Below are positions 1 to 9,197 of a stretch of DNA of 60,150 nt, piece by piece. Source of the DNA: JBDUDK01 sp040002995 (GTDB taxonomy: Bacteria; Actinomycetota; Acidimicrobiia; Acidimicrobiales; Ilumatobacteraceae); contig JBDUDK010000023.1 in the NCBI GenBank assembly GCA_040002995.1, positions 1-60,150 on the forward strand, written 5' to 3'. Both the position numbers and the translations under genes were made by a program. Every line of letters begins with the position of its first letter. Position 1 is the first letter of the stretch. A model generated the notes under the pieces. That model saw nothing but the letters and a program-made list of their open reading frames with translations. It made no database searches and was not told the origin of the DNA.

Positions 1-307
1 ACCAACCTCACCATCCACCCACCAAACGACGGCGGCGAAGCGACACGCCTCACCCGTCGCCGTCCTCGTCTAGCGGCGCGGAATGGCGCGCGACGTCATG
101 CTGAGCTCGCGCCCGCCGAGGCCGACGAGACGAACGCCAGCCGATCACGGATCTTCACCGATGGAGAACGCGGCCTCTCGCTCAGACTTAGCGAGCCGGG
201 AGTGTGTCCGAGCGGACCTTTGGTGTGTGCCCGATCTGACTGACCGGTCGCGTGTCTGGCGAGACGATGAGACGAGCCGTCAACTCGTCCGCTAGGGGCC
301 GCATACC
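1..307. other. Left-edge stretch with no assignable gene
   Basis: No recognisable gene. A plus-strand frame is open from base 1 to about 240 without a start inside the window, so it could be the 3' end of a gene lying to the left, but the translation has no motif I recognise. A 70-codon ATG frame at 83-295 is arginine-rich and looks like a shadow frame. The last bases must hold the promoter and ribosome site of the large gene starting at 308. Confidence 0.4.
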
Positions 308-3300
308 ATGACTACCGAAGCTTGGGGCAAGGGGGCCAGAGTCATGCCGGCAAGCGCGACCGCGTCGTTCTTGTTCTGCGACCTTGTCGGCTCCACCGCC
401 CTGTTGACTCGACTGGGTGATGACGCCGGCGATGAGGTCCGTCGACGTTGCTACGGCGTTTTTCGGGAGGCCGTCGCCGACTATCGCGGCACCGAGGTGA
501 AATCGACGGGGGACGGCCTGCTCGTGCTGTTCTCCAACAGTGTCGGCGACGCCATCGGCTGCGGCATCGCCATGCAGCGCGGCATCGCCCGCCTCGACCA
601 CGAGAGCCCGCTGCTCGGTCTGGCCATACGCGTCGGTGTATCCGTCGGCGAGGCAGCCACCGAGGAAGGCGATTGGTACGGGACACCTGTCGTCGAAGCG
701 GCGCGGCTCTGCGCAGCGGCCAGGAACGGCCAGATCCTTGTCACCGATCTCGCCCGGCAACTCGTCGGCACTCGCGGTGCGTACCGGTTCACGTCGCTCG
801 GCGCGATGGAGCTCAAGGGCCTTGAACCCATTCTCGTTTCGCACGTGGCGTGGGAACCGGAGGCCGGCCAGTCGGTCGTGCCGTTGCCGACGGCGTTCAA
901 GGGGCGAGGGCAGATGTCGTTCGTCGGCCGCCAGAAAGAGCGGCAAGCGCTCGATGGCGCATGGCGGCGGGCTCAGGATGGTCGTCGCGGGGCCGTCGTC
1001 GTGAGCGGCGAGCAGTGGGTCGGCAAGACCCGCCTCGTCGCCGAGTGGGCAGGGGCAATGCACGCGGCCGGTGCGACGTTGCTCTACGGGCGTTGCCGGC
1101 TTGACTCGGCCGAACCGTACGAACCGTTCGCCGAGGCCTTGGGTTGGTATGTGGCCAGCGCACCCGACGACGTCCTGAGGTCTGAGATCGGCCCGCTCGG
1201 CGGCGAACTCGTGCGCGTCGTGCCCTCGCTGCTCAACCGACTTGCCGATCTGCCGCGACCAGAGGGCGCCTCGAGTGGCTCGCGTCGCCGTCTCTTCGAC
1301 GCGGTCGACGGGCTTCTCGTCGCCGCGGCGCACTCGTCGCCGGTCGTAGTCGCGCTCGACGACCTTCACCTCGCGCAGCCGCCGACCCTCGCCCTCTTGC
1401 GCGACCTGATCGAGCAGCCGTCCGGGGCGCGCCTGCTCATCGTGGCGATCGCCACCCAGGCGCCGGGCCAGCCGCCGCCGCTGACGGAGCTGCGAGGCCT
1501 TCAAGGCGTCGATGTCATCACGCTCGACGGTCTCAGCGGCGCCGACGTCGAACTGCTCGTCGCGAGCAAGACCGCACGGCCACCAACCGAAATCGCCGAC
1601 GAGGCGGCGGCCATGCGATCGGAGACCGATGGCAACCCTGGCCTCCTCGCACAGTTGCTCGAGGCCGCTGACGCGGGGGGCGGTCCCCTCGCCTCTTTGC
1701 CGTGTCCCTACAAAGGCCTCGCCGCGTTCCAACCGGCCGACCACGACCTCTTTTTCGGGCGTGAGGAAATCGTCGCCACATTGTTGGCCCGACTTGGCAA
1801 AGCCCCCCTGCTCGGAGTGGTGGGCGCGTCAGGGAGCGGAAAGTCATCGCTCGTGCGGGCCGGGCTGCTCCCGGCGTTGTGGCAGGGCGCTTTGCCCGGC
1901 AGCGCCGGTTGGCGGACGGTGGTCATGGCGCCGGGCGCGCATCCGTTGTCAGAGCTGGCGGCGCAGCTCGCGCTCGTGGTCCAAGCGAGCGCGTCGAGTC
2001 TGCTGCGCGACCTCGAGGCAGATCGGCGCACGCTCGACCTCGCCGCCCGTCAGCTGTTGACCGGGGCCAACCCCGCGGCGCGGCTGTTGCTGGTCGTCGA
2101 CCAGTTCGAGGAGCTGTTCACGATCTGTGAGGACCCCGACGAACGGGACCGGTTCCTTGACGCTGTGCTCCATGCGGTCGGCGCGCCAGGCGCTCGGACG
2201 TGTGCCGTCGTGGTCCTGCGGGCTGACTTCTATGGCGCCGCGGCAACGGTGCCTGCGCTCGCGGCGGCACTGGAATCCAACCATGTCCTTCTCGGCCCGA
2301 TGCGTGAGGACGAGCTGAGGGCGGCCGTCGAACGGCCCGCCCGGCAGGTCGGCCTTCGGCTCGAGCCGGGTCTGGCCGACGCGGTCGTCGCCGAGGTGAC
2401 GGATCAGGCCGGTGCGCTTCCGCTCTTGTCCCACGCTCTCCTGGAGACCTGGAAGGGGCGCCAGGGCCGGACCCTGACGATCAACGCCTACCGCGCCGTC
2501 GGCGGCGCCCGGGGGGCGATCGCCCGCACCGCGGACGCCGTCATCGACGGCATGGACCCGCAAGAGCAGGGCATCGCGAAGCGGATCTTCCTCCGACTGG
2601 TGGAAGTCGGAGAAGGCACCGAAGACACGAGCCGGCGAGCGAATCGGGGTGAGCTCAACCCCGATTACGACCCCGCGGTCGACCGCGTTCTCCAGCAGCT
2701 CGTCGACGCCCGACTTCTCACCACGGGTGAGTCAACAGTGGAGATCACCCACGAAGCCCTGATCCGCAGCTGGCCGCAGCTAAGAGACTGGCTCGACGAG
2801 GACCGCGAAGGCCTCCGGCTCCTCGGCCATCTTCGGAGCTCCGCGCACGAGTGGGAACGTCTCGACCAGGATCCCGGCGAGCTCCAACGTGGAGCCCGAC
2901 TGGCGGCCACGCTCGACTGGGTGGAGGAGAACCACCCCGTGCTCGACGACGCGGAGCGCCGCTATCTCGACGCCAGCCGCGCCTCCGAGGAGGCCGAGCT
3001 CGAGGCGGCCCGTGATCGAGCGCAGCGCGACGCCCGCAGCAAGCGGCGCCTCCGGACGCTTCTCGGCGCGGCCTCGGTCCTCCTCGTAGGCGTCCTACTC
3101 GCGGGCGTGCTCGCGATCCGTCAGCGGAACCGGGCCGACAATGCCGGCCGCCTCGCCGAAGCCCGCCGCGTCGGTACCCAGGCCCTAGTGGAGCCCGACT
3201 ACGACCAAGCCCTCCTGCTCGCGGTCGAGGGTCGGCACCTCGAGGACTCCCGCGAGACGCGGTCCAACCTGCTCGCGACCATTGAGCGCAGCCCCGACGT

Positions 3301-5305
3301 CACAGCCGTCATCCGGAGCCCGAGCGAAGCCTTCCTCGATCTCGGGTTCGCGCCGGACGGCAAAACGTTGCTCGCGAGTGGAATCGGGGATCCACCCAGC
3401 CTGAGCAAGTACGAGGTCAAAACCCGCAAGCGGGCAGCTTCCATCCCCGGCCCGCCCCGAAGCATCTCCAGCGCGGTCAGCCCCGACGGCCACCTCGCGG
3501 TGATGTCCTACGCCAAGCAAGGCGACGATGGCACGACGTTCGAGCTGCACGTCGTGGACATGGCGACGTTCAAGGTCACCGGCGAGCCGTTGCCGGGGAC
3601 ATTAGATGCGCCCACACGCCTCTCGTTCAGCCCTGACGGCAAATACATCGCCGCGGTAACGGACGTCTTTATCTCTGGCGCCGGTTTCGTACCCGCAGTC
3701 GCGCTCGTATGGGACCTCGCACGCGGCGGAGCACCGGTACTTCAGTACGCCTTCGAAGCCGAGCACGGCCAGCGTGACATCGTCTTTCTCCCTGACTCGA
3801 AACGGGTCCTCGTCGCCAGCGCCGACAGCACTGCGATCGTCGACATCGCGTCGAGCGCAAAGGTCGGTCAGATTGAAGGCGCGCACGCGCCGATCGCCAT
3901 CAGTCGAGACGGAAAGACGCTCGCCGCGGCTCTCGATCCGACGGGAGTCACCATCGGGCTGTTCGATCTGATGAGCGGACAGCGGAGCGCACCTCTGGCC
4001 GGGCACCGGGAGCGGATCGTCCGCCTCGCCTTCAGCGCCGACGGCACCATGCTCGCATCCGGGGGCAAGGACCGCCTGGTGATGGTATGGGACGTGGCCA
4101 GCGGTCGGCGGACGGACTACGAGGGCCACTCGGCCGGCGTGAACGCTCTCGCCTTCAGCCCCGACGGGACCAAGCTGTGGTCCGGGGGCGATGACCGCGC
4201 CATCTACATCTGGGATCTGCGGCGCGTCCACACGCTCGCGCATCGGTCGCCACCTGCCGGGCCCGACGTGCCCGCGTTGCCGTTCGTCTCCCAAGGCATG
4301 GTCATCGATCCAGGCGGTCGGTACGTCGTGTTTCCAGCGACAGACGGCGTCCCGTTCCAAATCCGCGATGTCAGCACGGGCGCCCTCGGCAAACCCTCTG
4401 CAATAGGCGATGGGCTCTTCCTGTCGTTCTCGCAGGACGACAAGCGGTATGTGACCGTCGATGACAACGGAAGGCTCCGCGTGTGGGATCGGGACACCGG
4501 CGCGGTCCTCGCCGACAGCGAAGGCAGCGGGCAGGCCTTCTCAGGCGACCATGAGGGGGTAGCCGTGTTCACCCCGGACGGGCGCCAAGTCGTGGCGCTC
4601 CGATACGAGCCCAGTGGGGCGGAGAGCCTCGTGGTCCTCGATGCCTCGACGCTTGCCGCGGTCGCAGGAGAGCCGGTGCTCGTTACAACCCTCGATGGCT
4701 CCTTCGGCCGCATGGTCGCTGTCACGCCCGACGGCCACACCGCGGTGGTGGTCGTGTCGGGCGAGCACACGAAGGTGCTCCTCGTCGATCTCGACACTCG
4801 CCGCATCGTGCGTTCAACGCCGGTCGAGCTCGGCGGTGCTCGAAACGACACGGTGGCACCTGATGGTCGGACCGTCGGCCTCGGCGCCGCGTTCGGCGAT
4901 GTCGTGGTCGTGGACGCGGTGAGCGGCGAGGTGAGCCCGCAGCTGCATGCGCACGATGATTTCGTGGAGAGCGTCACGTTCGCACCGGACTACACCAGCT
5001 TCGTCACGACGGGTCGCGACGGCGCCGTGAAACTGTGGGACGCGGCGACGCAGCACCTCGTCGGCTCCGTTCTGCCGTTGGGGTCGGGCGGAAGCCATCG
5101 CGTTCGGGCGTCGTTTCTCGCCGCTGATCGCCTGCTGATCGTCTACGACACCGGCGAAAGCTTCGAGTGGGACCCGCGGGCCGACTCGTGGGAGGCCTAC
5201 GCCTGCGCCGTTTCGGGTCGCAACCTCACGCAGGCCGAGTGGGAGGAACTTTTCCCCGGCAAGGGCTACCGGGTGACGTGCCCCGAGTTCCCGGCCGGTG
5301 CCTGA
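308..5305 (+). CDS. Class III nucleotide cyclase - AAA - STAND NTPase - WD40 fusion protein
   Basis: A 1665-residue signalling protein. Residues 1-170 form a class III cyclase domain with both metal aspartates visible (D25 in FCDLVGST, D69 in KSTGDG). The usual VNxAAR asparagine is not seen (VVEAAR), so activity is uncertain. A first P-loop follows (GEQWVGKTR, about 234-242, AAA_16-like), then an nSTAND1-type NTPase with Walker A GASGSGKSS (about 505-514) and Walker B LLLVVDQFEE (about 594). One membrane segment sits near 918-937, and roughly residues 1000-1640 are WD40 repeats, with clear WD endings such as VMVWD, IYIWD and VKLWD. This implies a membrane-tethered sensor: beta-propeller outside or at the membrane, NTPase switch and cyclase on the other side. 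An alternative start is M13 (base 344). The architecture call is firm; the signal sensed is unknown. Confidence 0.88.
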   Translation: MTTEAWGKGARVMPASATASFLFCDLVGSTALLTRLGDDAGDEVRRRCYGVFREAVADYRGTEVKSTGDGLLVLFSNSVGDAIGCGIAMQRGIARLDHESPLLGLAIRVGVSVGEAATEEGDWYGTPVVEAARLCAAARNGQILVTDLARQLVGTRGAYRFTSLGAMELKGLEPILVSHVAWEPEAGQSVVPLPTAFKGRGQMSFVGRQKERQALDGAWRRAQDGRRGAVVVSGEQWVGKTRLVAEWAGAMHAAGATLLYGRCRLDSAEPYEPFAEALGWYVASAPDDVLRSEIGPLGGELVRVVPSLLNRLADLPRPEGASSGSRRRLFDAVDGLLVAAAHSSPVVVALDDLHLAQPPTLALLRDLIEQPSGARLLIVAIATQAPGQPPPLTELRGLQGVDVITLDGLSGADVELLVASKTARPPTEIADEAAAMRSETDGNPGLLAQLLEAADAGGGPLASLPCPYKGLAAFQPADHDLFFGREEIVATLLARLGKAPLLGVVGASGSGKSSLVRAGLLPALWQGALPGSAGWRTVVMAPGAHPLSELAAQLALVVQASASSLLRDLEADRRTLDLAARQLLTGANPAARLLLVVDQFEELFTICEDPDERDRFLDAVLHAVGAPGARTCAVVVLRADFYGAAATVPALAAALESNHVLLGPMREDELRAAVERPARQVGLRLEPGLADAVVAEVTDQAGALPLLSHALLETWKGRQGRTLTINAYRAVGGARGAIARTADAVIDGMDPQEQGIAKRIFLRLVEVGEGTEDTSRRANRGELNPDYDPAVDRVLQQLVDARLLTTGESTVEITHEALIRSWPQLRDWLDEDREGLRLLGHLRSSAHEWERLDQDPGELQRGARLAATLDWVEENHPVLDDAERRYLDASRASEEAELEAARDRAQRDARSKRRLRTLLGAASVLLVGVLLAGVLAIRQRNRADNAGRLAEARRVGTQALVEPDYDQALLLAVEGRHLEDSRETRSNLLATIERSPDVTAVIRSPSEAFLDLGFAPDGKTLLASGIGDPPSLSKYEVKTRKRAASIPGPPRSISSAVSPDGHLAVMSYAKQGDDGTTFELHVVDMATFKVTGEPLPGTLDAPTRLSFSPDGKYIAAVTDVFISGAGFVPAVALVWDLARGGAPVLQYAFEAEHGQRDIVFLPDSKRVLVASADSTAIVDIASSAKVGQIEGAHAPIAISRDGKTLAAALDPTGVTIGLFDLMSGQRSAPLAGHRERIVRLAFSADGTMLASGGKDRLVMVWDVASGRRTDYEGHSAGVNALAFSPDGTKLWSGGDDRAIYIWDLRRVHTLAHRSPPAGPDVPALPFVSQGMVIDPGGRYVVFPATDGVPFQIRDVSTGALGKPSAIGDGLFLSFSQDDKRYVTVDDNGRLRVWDRDTGAVLADSEGSGQAFSGDHEGVAVFTPDGRQVVALRYEPSGAESLVVLDASTLAAVAGEPVLVTTLDGSFGRMVAVTPDGHTAVVVVSGEHTKVLLVDLDTRRIVRSTPVELGGARNDTVAPDGRTVGLGAAFGDVVVVDAVSGEVSPQLHAHDDFVESVTFAPDYTSFVTTGRDGAVKLWDAATQHLVGSVLPLGSGGSHRVRASFLAADRLLIVYDTGESFEWDPRADSWEAYACAVSGRNLTQAEWEELFPGKGYRVTCPEFPAGA

Positions 5306-5357
5306 GGTCCTGCTCAGACCGGTCACCCGCGACCGGCGGTAGTTCGTCTGTAAGGGC

Positions 5358-5972
5358 ATGACGACAGTCGAAATCCAGGCCGTTGGGCCGGTCACGCGCT
5401 TTACGCGGGGAGCGCGCGAGTGGTGGCCGGTGCCGGTCTTGATCGCTGGCTCACTGCTGGCACAACAGGTGCTGCTGAGCTCGCGCTACGACGTCGGCGG
5501 GCACGCGGCCGGGCACCTCGGCAGCGCGGCCGCGCCATTCATGGCGGCAGCGGTACTCGCCATCCTCATGTGGGCGACGCCTCGGGCCCGCCGCCAGGTC
5601 GACGTGCTGCTCGCCGCCGCGGCGTGGTTCGGCGCGACCATCCTGGTGATGTTCGGCAACCTCCGCGTGGTCGACGACCTCGTCGCGGCGGGTTACTCGC
5701 ACACGCCGACGGACTCCGTCCCTGACGTGGCCGACCACGCGCTGGCCAACTCTTCGGTCTGGTACGCGGTCGTTGCCGCGCTCATACTCGTCGCCGCGTT
5801 CCGTTGGCGCCGACATATCAGCAACCGCGCCGCCATCGGCGCGGCCGTCATCACGGTGATCTTTCCGCCTTGGATCATTCCCGGCGCCGGGGTGATCGTG
5901 CTGACGATCGTTCGCTGCCTCGCACGGCGGCGAGAGCGGCCAGCGCTGAGAATACGGCGAGCGGCCAAATAA
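5358..5972 (+). CDS. Small multi-pass membrane protein, unknown function
   Basis: A 204-residue protein with about four hydrophobic segments: roughly residues 25-42, 58-74, 83-100 and 133-150, plus a hydrophobic C-terminal stretch. It ends in an Arg/Lys-rich tail. The ATG is preceded by AAGGG about 3 bases upstream. It lies 52 bp after the cyclase/STAND gene on the same strand, so it may be co-transcribed. I do not recognise the family. The 274 bp after it (5973-6246) separate it from a convergent gene and show no clear gene or strong terminator. Confidence 0.7.
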   Translation: MTTVEIQAVGPVTRFTRGAREWWPVPVLIAGSLLAQQVLLSSRYDVGGHAAGHLGSAAAPFMAAAVLAILMWATPRARRQVDVLLAAAAWFGATILVMFGNLRVVDDLVAAGYSHTPTDSVPDVADHALANSSVWYAVVAALILVAAFRWRRHISNRAAIGAAVITVIFPPWIIPGAGVIVLTIVRCLARRRERPALRIRRAAK

Positions 5973-6246
5973 CGCACTCCAAAGCGGCGGAGATCCTGGC
6001 CGCCCGCGACCCGGTGATCGCCCGCCTTGTCGCCGCCGCCGGACCGCCTCGATGCCTGGCCCACGGGCGACCTCGGCGTTCGGCGAGGCTACGGCCTTGC
6101 CTGGCAGGTGCCTATGCCGAGTGCCCACGAACTCGAGCCGCTCGGCGCCCGTACCGCCTTTCGCTCGGTAGTCGCCTGGTACTGCCGAGGCTGTCGACCT
6201 CTACGCCGGGGTCGACACACGTATTCGGTGACCGAGGTTCCGGATC

Positions 6247-6882
6247 TCACGCCGCCAGCCGGAACGGCGGGTACCGGTCGGTGGTGAGCGCGAAGGCGTA
6301 GCCGACAACTCGATTGTGCCAACGCATGACGCCGACGATGAAGTCGAACAGCCGGCGGGGGTAGCGCCCCGTGAACAGAATCGCGATCCAGGCGGCAACG
6401 GAGCCGAGCACCACCGCGATGTCGAGGACGAGCAAGGCCAAGTAATGGGGGATCGCGAGGAACCACTTCACCAGTGGCATCCAACGATTGAGGTCTGATC
6501 GAACGTCGGGATACGGCACGTCGAGGTGGACCGCTTGCTCTTCGTCGGTCGAGGGGAACTCGTCGCGCAGCAGAAGTAGGTAGCTCATGACTCGGTTGTC
6601 GAAGCGCAAGAACGCGAGGTTGAAGTCGAACCACCAGCGTGGGTACTTCTCACGGAACACGATCATGAGCAGCGGCGGGATCACGAGCAGGCCACTCGCC
6701 AGGCCGACGAAGAACAGCCAATCGCCGCCTCCCCCACCGAACGCGGGCCCGCCCATCGCGGCGAGCACGACAAGGATCGGAACAGCGAAGAGCAGACGGA
6801 AGAACGTCGACACTCGATTGAGGCGACGCTCGGGATACTCGACGTCGAACTCGACTGGGTAGGTGGTGGTCGTGGATTGCAT
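6247..6882 (-). CDS. DUF4389 family membrane protein
   Basis: A 211-residue membrane protein containing the DUF4389 signature near its C-terminus (FTGRYPRRLFDFIVGV followed by RWHNRVVGYAF and TTDRYPPF). A related repeat sits in the middle (KYPRWWFDFNLAFLRF). Hydrophobic segments lie near residues 28-42, 55-75, 135-165. The family's function is not established. It starts 36 bp after the stop of the MMPL exporter gene on the same strand and is probably in the same transcript. Confidence 0.85.
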   Translation of the reverse strand: MQSTTTTYPVEFDVEYPERRLNRVSTFFRLLFAVPILVVLAAMGGPAFGGGGGDWLFFVGLASGLLVIPPLLMIVFREKYPRWWFDFNLAFLRFDNRVMSYLLLLRDEFPSTDEEQAVHLDVPYPDVRSDLNRWMPLVKWFLAIPHYLALLVLDIAVVLGSVAAWIAILFTGRYPRRLFDFIVGVMRWHNRVVGYAFALTTDRYPPFRLAA

Positions 6883-6918
6883 TGGAAGCCCTTTCTTTGA
6901 GTGTGAGTGCGGGTTGGA

Positions 6919-9099
6919 TCAGGCGGCGGCGAGCTCGCGCTCGGGCTCGATGCCGACGATGTCTGCGTCCTGGCGCGCTCCCTCGAGGTCGAGGTGCGGG
7001 AGGATCCGGTCGAGCCACCCCGGGAGCCACCAATTGGCTCGGCCGAGGAGACTCATCGTCGCCGGCACGAGGATCATGCGCACGAGCGTGGCGTCGAGGA
7101 ACACGGCGACGGAGAGGCCGATTCCGAACAGCTTGGCGTTCGGATCGCCGCCCAGGACGAAGGCACCGAACACGCTGATCATAATGAGCGCGGCTGACGT
7201 GATCACTCGTGCGGTGCTCGACAGACCGCGCGCCACCGCTTCATGGTTGTCACCGGTCGCGAGGTACTCCTCCCGGACCCGCGACAGCAGGAAGACCTCG
7301 TAGTCCATCGAAAGCCCGAAGAGGATGGCGAACATGATGAGTGGAAGGAACGGGTTGATCGGCATCGTGCTGTGCAGCCCGATCAGTTCCTTGCCCCAAC
7401 CCCACTGGAACACCGCGACGAGCACGCCGTAGGCGGCGGCGATCGACAGCAGGTTCATGAGTGCGGCCTTGAGCGGCACGAGGATCGACCGGAACACGAT
7501 CATCAGCAGCAGGAACGACATCGCAACGACGGCGGCGATGAACAGCGGAAGGCGGCTGGAGATGCGGTCGGTCAGGTCGGTCACCATGGCCTGGCCGGTG
7601 AGCGACACCTTCGCATCGGTACCCGACACCACGGCCGGGAGCACGTCGGAGCGCAGGTGGCGGACGAGTTGATCGGTGCGCTCGTCCTGTGGCGCCGTCG
7701 TCGGGTTGGCCTTGAGCACCGCGGTGTCACCAGCAGCGTTGAAGACCGGCGGCGTGACCGCCGCGATACCCGGGTCAGCCTTCAGTGCGTCACGGACGCG
7801 GTCGACGACACCTTTGTCGGCCGGGGCGGGCACCTCAATGACCACCTGAATCGGGCCGTTGAACCCGGGGCCGAACGCCTCGGCCAGTTGGTCGTAGGCG
7901 GTGCGCTGCGTCGTGTGTTGAGGAGCGTTGCCGTCGTCGGGCGTACCGATCCGCATGCTCAGCGCGGGGACGGCGATGGCGCACAGAGCGCCGAGGCTCA
8001 CCACGGCATAGCGGACGGGATGGCGGCCGACGTGGTGGGCCCAGCGGCCGGAGATGGTCTCCTCGGCGGGCTTGGCAACGTGGGCTTTGCGGTGGATCGA
8101 GAGCTTGTCGATCTTGGTGCCGGCCAGGCCGAGAAGGCCGGGGAGCAGCGTGATCGCGGCGGCCATCGAAATGGTGACCACCAACGCGATGGCGGCACCC
8201 GTCGAGCTGATGGCCGGGAGTCCGGCAAGGAACAGGCCGAGGATGGCGATGACCACGGTGCTGCCGGCGAAGAGCACGGCCTGCCCTGCGGTGGCGACGG
8301 CCGTGCCGGCGGAGTCTTCGACGCTCATGCCGTCGTGGAGATGTTGGCGGTGGCGGGTGACGATGAACAGCGCGTAGTCGATGCCCACGCCGAGACCGAT
8401 CATGGCGCACAGGATCAGGGAGAACTCCGGTACGTCGATGAACGCCGACAGCAGGCCGACGGCGGCGGCGCCCACGAAGATGCCCAAGAGCGCCGTCACG
8501 ATCGGGAGCCCCATCGCGACGACGGAGCCGAACGCGACGAGCAGCACGATGATCGCGACGCCCACGCCGATCAGCTCGCTGCTGGGTGTCTTCTGCGCCA
8601 GCTGGGCCAGCGATCCGGTGAGCTCGACCTCCACATCGCCGGCGCGAGCGGCGTCGGTGACCGCTGTTGCGTCATGTAGCTGTGCGGTACCGAGCTTGTC
8701 GAGCGCGTAGGTGACGTCAAGGTAGGCCGTCTGCCCGTCGGCGCTGATGGCGGCAGAGTTCGCCCCGAATGGGTTGCTGACGCCGGCGACGTCGTGTCCA
8801 CCAGCGAGCCGGACACGGGCCCCCTCAACAGTTACGGCGTGGTTGGCGTCGTCGAGTTTGCCGTTGTCGGTGTGGAGTACGACGCGTGCGGACTGGCCGC
8901 CCTGGATCGGGAAGCGGTTGTTCAGAACGTCGGCCGCGTGCTGCGACTCGACCCCAGGCACTCGAGAGCTGTTGTCGAACTGGCCGCCGGCGGCGCCTTT
9001 CAGCGCGACGACAGCGACGGCGGCCACGAGCCACAGCCCCAGCACGCGCAACGGGTGACGGGCGCTGCTGCGACCGAGGCGAAACAGAAATGCGCTCAT
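6919..9099 (-). CDS. MMPL/RND-family membrane exporter
   Basis: A 726-residue MMPL-type transporter. These proteins use the proton gradient to move lipids or drugs across the cytoplasmic membrane. It has the family pattern of one N-terminal membrane helix, a large extracellular loop, five or six helices, then a repeat of that plan. Both repeats carry the proton-relay type motif (GLGVGIDYALF and LFGLSMDYEVF). I chose the ATG at 9099, not the upstream start at 9150, because AGGAGG lies just upstream and the protein then begins in the usual way (MSAFLFRLGR). It lies 98 bp downstream of the BTAD regulator on the same strand, so that regulator probably controls it. Substrate is unknown. Confidence 0.92.
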   Translation of the reverse strand: MSAFLFRLGRSSARHPLRVLGLWLVAAVAVVALKGAAGGQFDNSSRVPGVESQHAADVLNNRFPIQGGQSARVVLHTDNGKLDDANHAVTVEGARVRLAGGHDVAGVSNPFGANSAAISADGQTAYLDVTYALDKLGTAQLHDATAVTDAARAGDVEVELTGSLAQLAQKTPSSELIGVGVAIIVLLVAFGSVVAMGLPIVTALLGIFVGAAAVGLLSAFIDVPEFSLILCAMIGLGVGIDYALFIVTRHRQHLHDGMSVEDSAGTAVATAGQAVLFAGSTVVIAILGLFLAGLPAISSTGAAIALVVTISMAAAITLLPGLLGLAGTKIDKLSIHRKAHVAKPAEETISGRWAHHVGRHPVRYAVVSLGALCAIAVPALSMRIGTPDDGNAPQHTTQRTAYDQLAEAFGPGFNGPIQVVIEVPAPADKGVVDRVRDALKADPGIAAVTPPVFNAAGDTAVLKANPTTAPQDERTDQLVRHLRSDVLPAVVSGTDAKVSLTGQAMVTDLTDRISSRLPLFIAAVVAMSFLLLMIVFRSILVPLKAALMNLLSIAAAYGVLVAVFQWGWGKELIGLHSTMPINPFLPLIMFAILFGLSMDYEVFLLSRVREEYLATGDNHEAVARGLSSTARVITSAALIMISVFGAFVLGGDPNAKLFGIGLSVAVFLDATLVRMILVPATMSLLGRANWWLPGWLDRILPHLDLEGARQDADIVGIEPERELAAA

Positions 9100-9158
9100 C
9101 GGGTCCTCCTGGATGTGGGTCCCCGCGACGTGCGGGCACACCAGCACCATCCAGGAGA

Positions 9159-9189
9159 GCGCTGAACAAGGGCCGCGCTCGCGCTGAAC
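9159..9189 (-). promoter_or_regulatory. Putative BTAD-regulator half-sites upstream of MMPL gene
   Basis: On the minus strand the heptamer TCAGCGC occurs twice (9187-9181 and 9165-9159), exactly 22 bp apart, which is two 11-bp steps. The surrounding GTTCAGCGC nonamer is identical in both. This matches the spacing used by SARP-type regulators, and the TCAG core also occurs in the operator-like array at 12271-12299. That the neighbouring regulator binds here is inference. Confidence 0.35.
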
Positions 9190-9197
9190 GTCGCTGC

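Noticed and set aside
188..1744. A 518-codon minus-strand frame opposite the cyclase gene
   Set aside because: Shadow of the plus-strand cyclase/ATPase coding sequence; no recognisable domain.
6027..6287. 86-codon plus-strand frame with two close Cys residues
   Set aside because: It overlaps the start of a convergent DUF4389 gene and shows no ribosome site or family motif.
7243..8679. A 478-codon plus-strand frame opposite the MMPL gene
   Set aside because: Low-complexity His/Asp/Arg-rich translation typical of antisense to high-GC membrane proteins.
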